Assembly (NCBI RefSeq): GCF_030409635.1
Contig: NZ_JAUFQF010000001.1
Location: forward strand, 930,001-994,000
DNA length: 64,000 nucleotides
Direction: 5' to 3'
DNA from: Vibrio agarivorans
Lineage (GTDB): Bacteria; Pseudomonadota; Gammaproteobacteria; Enterobacterales; Vibrionaceae
In this document: piece after piece, positions 35,177-44,579 of the stretch
Numbering within the stretch: the first letter of the stretch is position 1
Layout: each line of letters starts with the position of its first letter
Position numbers and translations under genes: made by a program
The notes under the pieces: generated by a model
What the model was told of the DNA's origin: nothing
The model's database searches: none
The model's input: only the letters and a program-made list of their open reading frames with translations

Positions 35177-36685
35177 TCACGCACTTGCCGCGTTCTTCGC
35201 AGCACGCTTCTTGGCCGCTTCGGCTTTTTTAGCGGCTTTGGCGAGAGCTTCAGCCTCTTTGCGTGCCTCGGCAATGCGCTCTAGCAGTTTGTCGGCGGGC
35301 TCATCGGTTGGGTCTTGTTCCACCAATTCACCACGGAAGGCTTTTGCCAAGATGCTTTGGGTGAGATTGTCTACTCGCGCCTGCGCTTTTTTTACTTGTG
35401 TTTCGATGGTGTCAGCGAAAGCGAAGTATTGGTCGACTAGGCGAACGATTTCTTTTTGTTCTTCTACGAGTGGAAGCAATACCGTCATTTGATATTGCGC
35501 ACTGATTGAAATAAAATCTCTTGTTGTCTGCGTCTTAACCTTGTTTACTTGGTTCTTGTATTGTTGAGATCGTAAATATATAGCCAAGTATCGCGGAAGA
35601 ACGAATGCCTGGTTTAGCCGATAATAGGTTGTCTGTGGGCTAAGTATACATTCTCTGTCAGTTACCGAAACACGACCAACACTTCCTTTATGTGAATAAA
35701 TTACATCCTGTGGTTCTGCAAACCCTACTTTTATTTTAGATAGTGGCTCTCCTTTCAGTTTAGGTGCACCTTCAAAATCAATATGCCCTTTATCGTTCAT
35801 TTGTGCTGCAGTTATAAATGGGATTCCATCATCAACGAACTCTGCAGACTTCGGGTGATTTGCACCATGATTCCCATCTTTAACATCACTTATAACAGCA
35901 AGTTTCAGCAATCTAGCTACTGACTCTACACACCACTGTTCTGGTATTTCTTGCTTAAGCAGATCTTCATCAATAGAAACATTATCTGGAACACCCCGGC
36001 GAGTTTTTGCATTTGGCTGTAAGGAGAGTATTGGTTGTATCTTTCCCGACAACCAACGCGTTCTAAAACCTTCCGTCAACTTCCCCGACACCGCAGACGC
36101 AAGCACAGATTGGCGGAAGCGTTTTAGGAAATCTGGAATGCCATCTAGGCGGGCTTTGATGGTGTCGACCTGTGCCAATACCTCATCGAGTTTTTCAACG
36201 ATGCGTTTCTGTTCGGCTAGTGGGGGAAAACACACATCAATACTTTCGATTCCCGAAGCAGAAATATTTGGCTGCGCTCCACCATATGCGATATCAAGTA
36301 TTGTCGGAGAAAGATACTTAATCAAATGATTGCGAAATCCAAGATCACTTAATTCAGGTGCATTGAGCTTTAAATTACCGACTCGTTGATTCTGATATGC
36401 GGGTGTACTTCCCCCATAAACACCTATCTTACCTGTTGTCGCACCCGACATTGCAACTAAGAGGTCTCCTTTGGCAATTTCAAATTCTGATACTGCAAGC
36501 TCAGTTGGAACATGATTTGCTTTTTCATCAGAGGCAACAGTGCCATTGATATCGGAGATTCGAATGACAGGAACCGTCATATTAGATGGCTCGCTATAGT
36601 CTTTACTCTTAAAGGCAAAACCATTTCTCAGGTGAATATAGCCACCTAGTTTGGCACTAGCCCAACCCTTCGGCAATTCACTCAT
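35177..36685 (-). CDS. hsdS: Type I restriction-modification specificity subunit S
   Basis: A 502-aa HsdS with the normal two target-recognition domains: TRD1 after LPKGWASAKLGGYIHLRNG, conserved helix 1 around PLAEQKRIVEKLDEVLAQVD, TRD2 after EQWCVESVARLL, and helix 2 at PLVEEQKEIVRLVDQYFA. The tail (SILAKAFRGELVEQDP, then Lys/Ala-rich) is usual for this group. It decides the DNA sequence methylated and cut. Its ATG overlaps the hsdM stop (TAATG), ensuring coupled translation. The recognition site cannot be predicted from sequence alone. Confidence 0.95.
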   Translation of the reverse strand: MSELPKGWASAKLGGYIHLRNGFAFKSKDYSEPSNMTVPVIRISDINGTVASDEKANHVPTELAVSEFEIAKGDLLVAMSGATTGKIGVYGGSTPAYQNQRVGNLKLNAPELSDLGFRNHLIKYLSPTILDIAYGGAQPNISASGIESIDVCFPPLAEQKRIVEKLDEVLAQVDTIKARLDGIPDFLKRFRQSVLASAVSGKLTEGFRTRWLSGKIQPILSLQPNAKTRRGVPDNVSIDEDLLKQEIPEQWCVESVARLLKLAVISDVKDGNHGANHPKSAEFVDDGIPFITAAQMNDKGHIDFEGAPKLKGEPLSKIKVGFAEPQDVIYSHKGSVGRVSVTDRECILSPQTTYYRLNQAFVLPRYLAIYLRSQQYKNQVNKVKTQTTRDFISISAQYQMTVLLPLVEEQKEIVRLVDQYFAFADTIETQVKKAQARVDNLTQSILAKAFRGELVEQDPTDEPADKLLERIAEARKEAEALAKAAKKAEAAKKRAAKNAASA

Positions 36686-38262
36686 TACTCAGCCTCCGGC
36701 TTTTCAGCCAAGCCAAACGCTTCTTCAAGTAGCTGCTTTTGCCCTTGTGCTTCATCATTCGCGCCGAGTGCTTGCATCAGTTGGTAAATTTCAGACATGG
36801 CTTCGGTCAGCTCTGCCATGGCTTCCCCTGCTAGTACTTCTGGCTCTGGCAGGTTTTCTGCGCTGGTGGCTTCGAGATCTTTTAGCCAAGAGATATCTAG
36901 GCTGTCACCTTTTTGGTCACGAATGTAGTCACGGCTGAATTTGCGAAAACGCGCATTTTCGATGACGTATTCTACCGCTTCTTCACCTTCAGCAAAGATG
37001 TTGCCTAGGGTTTCGTAAACACCTTCCTCACGAGGTGATTGGCCGTTTTTGTCTGCGCCATACGCATTGATGAATGCTTCAAAGTGCTTTTCTGTCAGTG
37101 GGGTACGTTTACCAAAGCTGTTCATGTTGGTACGCATATCGAATACCCATGTCTCTTTAGTGCAATCCTTGTCTTGAGTTGGGTTCTCTGGCGTGCCTTT
37201 TTGGAAGAACAGCACATTGGTTTTCACGCCCTGTGCGTAGAAGATACCTGTTGGCAAACGCAGGATTGTGTGCAGGTTACACTTGTCCATTAAATCTTGG
37301 CGAATACGCGTACCCGCGCCTGATTCAAACAACACATTATCAGGAATAACGACAGCGGCACGGCCGCCCGGTTTCAAGTTGGTGTAGATGTGCTGCATAA
37401 ACGCCAACTGCTTGTTTTGCGTCATGTGAGTGAACTCACGGCTCACGCCAGCACCCTTTGCGCTACCGAATGGAGGGTTGGTAAGAATGACGTCTGCCGC
37501 TTCTAGGTTTTCACCATCACCACTTAGGGTGTTACCGAGCGCGATTGGGCCTTCGCTATCTTCTTTGCCTTCAATGTCGTGTAGTAAACAGTTCATCAGT
37601 GCAAGACGGCGTGTTCCTGAGACCAACTCGATGCCTTGGAAAGCGCGGCGTTGTTGGAACTCTTGCTGTGGCGTGGTGAGATCTTCGTGATCATCGGTTT
37701 CTTCTTTGATAAAGCGGTCTGCTGAAATCAAGAAGCCTGCTGTGCCTGAGGCTGGGTCTTGAATCACTTCGCCATGTTGCGGCTGAATAAGCGCGGTCAT
37801 GGTGTCAATCAAAGGACGTGGTGTGAAGTATTGCCCTGCTCCAGATTTCGTTTCGCCCGCGTTCTTCTCTAGCAAGCCTTCATACATGTCACCAAAGTCT
37901 TCACGGCTTGAACCATACCAATCCAGCTTATCCATGCCATCAATCAGCTCTTGTAGGTGCTTTGGCTTATCAATATTGGTGTTCACGTTGGCAAAAATCG
38001 CGCGCACAATCGAGTGCTCATCATCCCCAAGCTCTACCAGCATCTTGCGGTAAAATTGCAACTGGTCGAGTCCGTTTTTCGCCTTCAAATCGCCCCAACG
38101 CATCCCCTGTGGCAACAGCTCGCGTTTGTCTTCCAGCTCGTCACACATTTTGATGAACAGCAGTGACGCAAGCTCAGTAACGTAATCTTGATAGGTGATG
38201 CCGTCATCACGCAATACGTTACACAGGTTCCACAGTTTTCCGACGATTTCATTAGTATTCAT
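36685..38262 (-). CDS. hsdM: Type I restriction-modification methyltransferase subunit M
   Basis: A 525-aa N6-adenine methyltransferase. SAM motif I is DPASGTAGFLISADRF at about 172 and catalytic motif IV NPPFGSAKG at about 263. The N-terminal helical domain (VGKLWNLCNVLRDDGITYQD) matches HsdM. It methylates both strands of the target with HsdS and protects self DNA. It starts 121 bp after hsdR and overlaps hsdS by 1 nt. A second promoter may lie in the gap, as is common for hsdMS. Confidence 0.95.
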   Translation of the reverse strand: MNTNEIVGKLWNLCNVLRDDGITYQDYVTELASLLFIKMCDELEDKRELLPQGMRWGDLKAKNGLDQLQFYRKMLVELGDDEHSIVRAIFANVNTNIDKPKHLQELIDGMDKLDWYGSSREDFGDMYEGLLEKNAGETKSGAGQYFTPRPLIDTMTALIQPQHGEVIQDPASGTAGFLISADRFIKEETDDHEDLTTPQQEFQQRRAFQGIELVSGTRRLALMNCLLHDIEGKEDSEGPIALGNTLSGDGENLEAADVILTNPPFGSAKGAGVSREFTHMTQNKQLAFMQHIYTNLKPGGRAAVVIPDNVLFESGAGTRIRQDLMDKCNLHTILRLPTGIFYAQGVKTNVLFFQKGTPENPTQDKDCTKETWVFDMRTNMNSFGKRTPLTEKHFEAFINAYGADKNGQSPREEGVYETLGNIFAEGEEAVEYVIENARFRKFSRDYIRDQKGDSLDISWLKDLEATSAENLPEPEVLAGEAMAELTEAMSEIYQLMQALGANDEAQGQKQLLEEAFGLAEKPEAE

Positions 38263-38383
38263 TCTTTCTTCCTTTGCACTGGCGAATGAGCAAGGCGTGC
38301 TCTATTGCCAGTAAAACAAAGGGACTGGCTGAGCCAATCCCAAAAATTGCTCAAGTGCCTGCTCGTTATCACCGTTCAAACGG

Positions 38384-41300
38384 TTACGCAGACTCACCCC
38401 AAGTGGCATCCACAAGGTCTTTCATGATCAGCTCTAGCTGACCATCCAGCTCTTTATCCGCTTGCGCCTTGCCGCCCTTGGTTCTTAGGGTGCCCACTTT
38501 AAACGATTCATCGTTTAATACCAGATCTTCTCGCATCTGATTAACGATACGCTTTAACCAACGATTTTGTGGTTTCGTCAGCTTATAACGCGCAGCGATG
38601 GTTTCTTGTGCGGTGGCGAGTCGTTCTTCAAACGGAATCAACGGGCTACCAATGGCGGCTTGGCGGATCAAACCGATGATACGCGCTGCCACATCCTCTT
38701 GCTTAGCGGCCTTGCGAGCTTGCAATAAGGTTTGTTCGTTAAACTGACGCGTTTCTAGCTTGGTCATGAGTGCCACCAGATCTGCCTTAGTGAGATCACG
38801 CGGGCGATTGACCACAATATCTAACGCCGATACTCGGTTTTGGTTTTCACGTATATAGCGCTCGAAGGCCGCCAAGTAGTCTTCTGGCTGCTCATACTCG
38901 CCCCAGTTTTGCGTCACAGTGACCTCACCGACATCGCCTGCATAGATAAGCGGCGCACGTTCACCAAAGTTGATCGCTTGACGCATGGCAGGTTCACGGT
39001 TAAGAATCCACGGGTTGTCTTTGAGTGCCTTCGCTGCGGCTTGTGGCCCCAACTGGTGCAGGTGCTTAGGCAGTTGCACCGCCCCTTCTAACTCTGGGAA
39101 GTTATCTTTCACCAAGGCATCTAGCTGGTTCATCTCTGCCGCTACACCCTCTTTTTCAAGCTTAAGCTTATCGGCTTTCTTCAAAGTACGGCTCAGTTTG
39201 AGGGTAAGCGCATCCAACGAGTGCTGTGCAAAACTGTTGCCATCGTCTTGGATCGTTTGATTGGCATCTGGGCTTGCCATCTCTTCGACCAGTTGCTCCA
39301 TAGACACACTTGGCCGTGTCACCACTGGCTTCATGAGTTTGTCCGCACCGAGCTGCTCGATGGTCTTGGTGAGGTTGACGGCATCAAAGATACGGAAGGT
39401 TTGTTTGTTAATTTCATCACAGGTGCGCGTTGCACGGCCTTTCATCTGCTCATACAGAATGCGGCTCTTCACTTGACGCAGGAACACGAGGTTGCAAATA
39501 GAACGTACGTCGATACCCGTGGTTAATAGATCAACCGTCACTACGATGCTCGGCAAACGCTCTTTGCGGTAACGGGTGATCAAAGATTCGATCTGTTTGC
39601 TGTCACCGCTGGCAGATTTGCCTGTGATTTTGATGATGGCGTCATCCACTTCATCTCCTAACACGTCACGATAGGTTTCACGCAGCATGTTCACCACTTC
39701 ATCGGCGTGCAGGTCGTTGACACAGAAAACCAGCGTTTTTTCTGGTTTGGTTGGGTCGATGTATTCTGGCAAGGCGTTACAAACTGCGCGGTTAAACTCT
39801 GGTACCAGCACTTTGCGGTTAAAACCTGAAATATCGATATCGAGATCTTCCGGTAACACGCCTTCAATGATCTCACCATCCACCAACTGTTCAACACTCT
39901 GCCCTTGAGCAAACTGTACGCCTTCGCGTGATAAATCAGTTTCAATGATGATCGGCGGCTCTTGGTCGACGAGTCGCCCATCAAGCACCGCTTGATGGAA
40001 GCGGTATTCATAAATCGGCTTACCAAAGATCTTCACGGTGTTGGTCGCAGGCGTTGCCGTTAAACCAATCTTCACCGCATCAAAATAGTCTAACACTTGA
40101 CGGTATTTGGATTGGTATTCGGCTTGGTCACGGAACAGCATTTCAGCCTCAGTTTGCTCCGTATCTTCGTTGTAGCCTCGGTGTGCTTCATCAACAATAA
40201 TACAGTCGTACATACCCGGAGTGAGTGGATTGTTCTCGCTTTGCAACATCAAAGACAGAGATTGCACCGTAGCGATTTGAATCCATGGCTTATCGCCCGC
40301 TTGGTCGGTCTTCTCTCCCAACTCATACAAGTTGTAGTGATCCGCTAACGGCATTTGGCGAATGCGGTACTCTTTAAATGAGTTGACCGCCTGAGTGCCT
40401 AGTGAGCGTCTATCCACCAAAAATAGGGCATTGCGGCAAAGGCCTGAGGTCAACAAACGGTACATAGTTGCGCCCGCAACACGGGTTTTACCTGTGCCTG
40501 TTGCCATCGCTACCAGCATGGTTTCTTTACCTGCTTCTAGCGCATCTTCAACCGCAATCACCGCCGCTTCTGACGGTTTGAACAGGTCGAGCTCTTTGCG
40601 AGAGTGCTCATCTAGCCATTTCAGCGCTTTGGCGCGATCTTTCGCCATTTTCGCTTTCAAATCTTGCGGCGAGTGGAACGCACTTAATACTCGTTGTTTT
40701 GTGCCATCAGCATTAGCAAACCAGATGCCACTTTGGCTTTTGACTTGCTGTAGGTAGTCTCGACCATTGGCGCTGTATATAAACGGAATGGATTTTAACT
40801 TATCTTCTTCACGCAATGTGCTGTTGGCAGCTTGATACGTTGGCGCTTCGTCTGCCACTTTGTTTAAGCTCAAGGTTTTACGCTTGGGTGTCGCCACAAC
40901 GCCCTCGTCACCCACAACTGTGAGTTCATGCTCTTTGGCGTATTCTGTGTATGGGAAGTGCTGTGCGTAATCTTGTGCTTGTGGCAAGGCATCTTGCACG
41001 CTCAATGCTTTTTTCTTGGCTTCAACGATGGCGACGGGTTGCAGGTCGATATACAAGATGTAATCGGCTTTACGTTTGACGCCATCAGCATCAGAAACCC
41101 ACTCTACTTCTGAGATCGCGAGGTTGTGCCCTTTCTGTGGACGTGTGCCTTTGCTGTGTTTGAGGTTTTCACTGTCGACTTCCCATCCTGCTTGACGCAA
41201 CTGTTGATCGATGATGAAGCGCGTCTCTTGTTCTGTCAGTTCAAACTTGGCTTTTTTCAGCTTAGTCTCGAACTCAACGACTTGCTGTTGCTGTTCAGTT

Positions 41301-41956
41301 TCTGACAAGGCTTCGAACTCGGCATTTTGCTGAGCAATTTGTGCTTCAAGCGCCGCTATTCGATCCTGTGCTTGTTGTTCAGTTTCGCTTTGGCGGCTTT
41401 CTAGAATGGCGATGTAACCATTAAGGTCAACGATCTTATTCTGCTTGAGAGAAATCGCTTCTTCCGTTGTAGCCGCTTGATCACGAAAGGCTTTGAGCTC
41501 TTGTTTTAACGCAGCCAGTTCTTGTCGCTCTATGTTGGCACTTTGCGGCTCGGGAAGAATAAACTCAGGCTTCACCGCCATATGCTCGCCTGAGCGAAGC
41601 TTATAGAACCAGAAGGCTATGTGATGGGCCAATGCTAATGCGAGTTTCGCGTCGTTGAGGTCGTTATGGTTTTTGTGTGCCGCCTTGTTACCCAAGGTAC
41701 GAATGCGATGGAAAGCGCTGATCAAATCATTGTTAATGAGTTTGCTATCACGTAAGGCGTTGATCAAATCAACCTGCTGTTCTGGCAAGGTTATCTTCAT
41801 GCTTAGCGCGATAGTTTGCGCGCACATTTCTCCAAACAGACGAAGCTTAAACATCGTGATGTTCGGGTCTTGATGAAGATTTTGCTCAGCTGACAACAGA
41901 GCGTTATACATGTTTTGATCGATGCTACGAAGAAAATCAAAATTCGATTTGTTCAC
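38384..41956 (-). CDS. hsdR: Type I restriction-modification endonuclease/translocase subunit R
   Basis: An 1190-aa HsdR. Residues 1-125 form a DUF4145-type (HEPN-like) module (IRTLGNKAAH), then a coiled coil (about 150-245), a PD-(D/E)xK nuclease domain (KADYILYIDLQPVAIVEAKK at about 300), helicase motifs (MATGTGKTRVAGA at about 485, VDEAHRGY at about 590) and a C-terminal subunit-binding domain. With HsdM2S it translocates DNA and cuts at a distance. It has an added HEPN-like N-terminus also seen in the 530-aa protein at 44580. Gene order R-M-S on one strand, 252 bp after the metallophosphatase gene. Confidence 0.95.
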   Translation of the reverse strand: MNKSNFDFLRSIDQNMYNALLSAEQNLHQDPNITMFKLRLFGEMCAQTIALSMKITLPEQQVDLINALRDSKLINNDLISAFHRIRTLGNKAAHKNHNDLNDAKLALALAHHIAFWFYKLRSGEHMAVKPEFILPEPQSANIERQELAALKQELKAFRDQAATTEEAISLKQNKIVDLNGYIAILESRQSETEQQAQDRIAALEAQIAQQNAEFEALSETEQQQQVVEFETKLKKAKFELTEQETRFIIDQQLRQAGWEVDSENLKHSKGTRPQKGHNLAISEVEWVSDADGVKRKADYILYIDLQPVAIVEAKKKALSVQDALPQAQDYAQHFPYTEYAKEHELTVVGDEGVVATPKRKTLSLNKVADEAPTYQAANSTLREEDKLKSIPFIYSANGRDYLQQVKSQSGIWFANADGTKQRVLSAFHSPQDLKAKMAKDRAKALKWLDEHSRKELDLFKPSEAAVIAVEDALEAGKETMLVAMATGTGKTRVAGATMYRLLTSGLCRNALFLVDRRSLGTQAVNSFKEYRIRQMPLADHYNLYELGEKTDQAGDKPWIQIATVQSLSLMLQSENNPLTPGMYDCIIVDEAHRGYNEDTEQTEAEMLFRDQAEYQSKYRQVLDYFDAVKIGLTATPATNTVKIFGKPIYEYRFHQAVLDGRLVDQEPPIIIETDLSREGVQFAQGQSVEQLVDGEIIEGVLPEDLDIDISGFNRKVLVPEFNRAVCNALPEYIDPTKPEKTLVFCVNDLHADEVVNMLRETYRDVLGDEVDDAIIKITGKSASGDSKQIESLITRYRKERLPSIVVTVDLLTTGIDVRSICNLVFLRQVKSRILYEQMKGRATRTCDEINKQTFRIFDAVNLTKTIEQLGADKLMKPVVTRPSVSMEQLVEEMASPDANQTIQDDGNSFAQHSLDALTLKLSRTLKKADKLKLEKEGVAAEMNQLDALVKDNFPELEGAVQLPKHLHQLGPQAAAKALKDNPWILNREPAMRQAINFGERAPLIYAGDVGEVTVTQNWGEYEQPEDYLAAFERYIRENQNRVSALDIVVNRPRDLTKADLVALMTKLETRQFNEQTLLQARKAAKQEDVAARIIGLIRQAAIGSPLIPFEERLATAQETIAARYKLTKPQNRWLKRIVNQMREDLVLNDESFKVGTLRTKGGKAQADKELDGQLELIMKDLVDATWGESA

Positions 41957-42041
41957 TGTTACTTCCCGCCGCGTGACATAGTGTTAAAGTCGTTGTTGTG
42001 AGTTGTGTTTATAACAATAACGATACGCTAACACAAGATTG

Positions 42042-42057
42042 TATTCCTGTAGGAATA
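42042..42057. promoter_or_regulatory. Inverted repeat upstream of hsdR
   Basis: TATTCC and GGAATA separated by TGTA lie 86 bp upstream of the hsdR start in the 252-bp gap. It could be an operator or part of the hsdR promoter. No other gene is seen in 41957-42208. Confidence 0.35.
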
Positions 42058-42208
42058 TTAACTATTACCAATACAATAAAGCTACATTTATGCTCGCAAA
42101 TTTTAAAGCGTTTAAAGCTAATGTAGGTATCATTTCGCGACATCAGACGCTTTTTAGTTTTGCCAACCCTCACCTCTACAGAACTGACTACATACACTCT
42201 AGGTCTAA

Positions 42209-44125
42209 CTAAAAAAAGCCAAATTGGTCAGCATCACGCCAGAATGTTACTACCTTGTCAGCAACGCGTGCACACGTGTAGCCTCTGTCTCTAACTTCCA
42301 TCTGTATCAAATGGGTTTGCACTAAGGCAAGATAGCCCGCGACCGCGCTTTCATCTGCATGTTGCGCAAGGCGCATCACGTTTTCTTCATAGTCTGAATA
42401 TTCATAGAGCATTTCTTCATCCGTTTCAGGACCGTCATAAACCCCGATTGGGTCCCAATCTTGCAGCAGCGCTTGTGAGACAAAATCACGAAACAATGCG
42501 TGCTCTATCACAGGGGGATAGGCGTTTAAGCCATTTTCTATGTGGCTATAAATTCCGCGACTGACTGAACTAGAAGACTCTGGTTTACCCTTAAAAAGGA
42601 AGTCTTGTTCATTTAAAATTGGCTCATCCTCTTCACGCTCGTCGTCTATCCATGTGCATAATGCTACAAGCGGCACACCTTGTTTCGCAGCACTGAAATC
42701 AACACAAGCTACATGGCGGCTCAATAGCGATGGGTATGAGCTTGGTGATAACGTATAGTGACCAATCACCGTAGGCACTGGAATTGGGCCGTCATATGAT
42801 GGGTTATACTCGTCCATTGCACGACGTGGCAGTGGCAAATCGGGGATAAACGCTCGTTGGTCTTCACTGACAACAGCAAGGTCTCTGTAGGTGGAGGCGG
42901 TATCTTTCCACCACGCGATTCTGATGCTGTCGCGCTTGTGGCCATTGCGATCGATGAATGATTTTCCATCGGGTAGCTTGAGCTCTGGGCCTTTAAGCAA
43001 CACTTCGATTATCTTAAATAACTCATGGCTTGGATCGAACGCGCAAGGCCAAAATTCCTCTTTGAGTGAGTTATCACTGTTGAGGTATGTTTTTAGCTTA
43101 CTTATGCTTGGTTGGTGCCAGCAGGCGTGAATAGCGTTAAATGTCCCGAAGTTGGCAAACAAAGGCAACGATTTGAACCATTCTATCCAAGCGAGATGCT
43201 CCTCGCTCCCCTCTCCGACTTGAGTTAAAAAGCCTTGGTGCTGCTCGCGGTTTTTATCTGAATGTGGACGGCAATAGTCGCCGTTATTGTTCTTAAGCAT
43301 CCAGCCAATCGCATTAAACTCGTGGTTACCAAGCAGACAGATCGCCCTCTTCTTAGCCACCAGATCTCGCACATAATTGAGCAAAGCTAGGTGATCGACT
43401 TCTTCATTAATGTCGTTATCGATAAGGTCCCCAACAAAAACAAGTAAAGGATCTTCTTGATCGTCCTCATTCCATCCAACTGTGGTTAAAAAGTCTTGCA
43501 ACTTATTGTAGCAACCATGCACATCACCGATGAAAAGCTGTTCATTGCTATCAAAAGTTTGTCTGAATTGTATGCCCGCTTCCAAGTCTTGGGCTCGGCG
43601 CGTCAGTTCCGGTAGCATGTCGTCAAGCCACGTTGGCATATGGAAGGCTCCACCAGACATACCGCCTCGATTTAACCCCTCGATATAGAACACGATGTCA
43701 ATATCGCTCGGTGGTTCAAGTTCACCATCACATTCAAACGTTCCTTCTACTTGATAGGTAGCCTGACCCTGTTCAAAGAGCGTTTTTACGAATTTAGTGA
43801 GCTTTTCTTCCGTATCTTCAGGTAAGGAGCCATCGTTATTGTGGTAGAACGTCAGATAGTCATCTATCGGAAACTGGTAGTGAGCATAATGGTTTTGGTG
43901 ATAATAACTAATGTTGCCACTCTTTAGTTCTTGAAGCAGGCCATCAACAAATAGTTCTTGTAGTGTTGTGTTTATCCATGTCAGTAGTTCGGCAGCTGAA
44001 TACTCAAACTCCTGCTCGGCTAAACGTTCGTTGAGAATGTCCCAAAAGGCAGAGTTGCCGCGTAGGCCATAGTTTCTTAACGGGTGAAAGAGGATATTGA
44101 GATGGTTTTGGGTAATTTTTGCCAT
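42209..44125 (-). CDS. Metallophosphatase (PP2A/ApaH-like) with extra domains, in a defence-like block
   Basis: A 638-aa protein. The calcineurin-like phosphoesterase core is intact: GDVHGCYNKL at about 197, GDLIDN at about 230, GNHEFNAIG at about 266, and later His-containing NAIHACW and IGHYTL. This is the layout of Ser/Thr protein phosphatases and ApaH-type Np4A hydrolases. The N-terminal about 190 residues and C-terminal about 150 are not recognised. Such phosphatases in defence loci may act on proteins or nucleotides; activity here is unknown. It lies between the Sel1 gene and hsdR on the same strand. Confidence 0.8.
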   Translation of the reverse strand: MAKITQNHLNILFHPLRNYGLRGNSAFWDILNERLAEQEFEYSAAELLTWINTTLQELFVDGLLQELKSGNISYYHQNHYAHYQFPIDDYLTFYHNNDGSLPEDTEEKLTKFVKTLFEQGQATYQVEGTFECDGELEPPSDIDIVFYIEGLNRGGMSGGAFHMPTWLDDMLPELTRRAQDLEAGIQFRQTFDSNEQLFIGDVHGCYNKLQDFLTTVGWNEDDQEDPLLVFVGDLIDNDINEEVDHLALLNYVRDLVAKKRAICLLGNHEFNAIGWMLKNNNGDYCRPHSDKNREQHQGFLTQVGEGSEEHLAWIEWFKSLPLFANFGTFNAIHACWHQPSISKLKTYLNSDNSLKEEFWPCAFDPSHELFKIIEVLLKGPELKLPDGKSFIDRNGHKRDSIRIAWWKDTASTYRDLAVVSEDQRAFIPDLPLPRRAMDEYNPSYDGPIPVPTVIGHYTLSPSSYPSLLSRHVACVDFSAAKQGVPLVALCTWIDDEREEDEPILNEQDFLFKGKPESSSSVSRGIYSHIENGLNAYPPVIEHALFRDFVSQALLQDWDPIGVYDGPETDEEMLYEYSDYEENVMRLAQHADESAVAGYLALVQTHLIQMEVRDRGYTCARVADKVVTFWRDADQFGFF

Positions 44126-44211
44126 GTTTGAGTGCTCGCTGTATCAATCGCTATCAATCGTCGTTTAATTCATTGGAGTTAGTCAGAGGGTCGAGTGATG
44201 TAGCCACTCAA

Positions 44212-44442
44212 TTAAATATCCATCCAATAGAGCCACATGCCATAATCATCAAAATTCAGCGTTTGTTGCCCTTGAACTTCTGTCGTGATTTTACCGTCAC
44301 TACTAATGGTTGTAGTGGAGGATGGCGAGTGGCGGATAACGATTTCGTCCTCGTCTTTAATCACTTTAAACCATCGCTGCTCTTCGGTTAAATAACTTAC
44401 CACTCGCTCTTTTATACCTTGCGCTTTATTACTACCAGCCAT
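44212..44442 (-). CDS. 76-aa protein of unknown function
   Basis: A small soluble protein (MAGSNKAQGIKERVVSYLTE) with alternating beta-like segments (VIRHSPSSTTTISSDGKITT) and a Trp-rich end. It lies between the Sel1 gene and the metallophosphatase on the same strand, with gaps of 137 and 86 bp, so it is probably part of the block. No family recognised. Confidence 0.55.
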   Translation of the reverse strand: MAGSNKAQGIKERVVSYLTEEQRWFKVIKDEDEIVIRHSPSSTTTISSDGKITTEVQGQQTLNFDDYGMWLYWMDI

Positions 44443-44579
44443 TCATTCACCCTATTTATTTCTATTATATTGACTTACTTCATATTAACTTATTTTAAGT
44501 TGTTTTCTCTGTGTGATTTTTGAAAATAAAAGCCGCTTCACCAAGAAAATGACTAAGCCCACTTTATTTATGCTTAACT

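Noticed and set aside
25500..35200. Integron cassette array
   Set aside because: The run of small orphan genes suggested a Vibrio superintegron, but the genes lie on both strands, several are coupled in operons, and I see no repeated attC-like sequence between them.
42009..42197. 62-codon minus-strand frame before hsdR
   Set aside because: No ribosome site and no protein-like features; the region is more likely the hsdR promoter.
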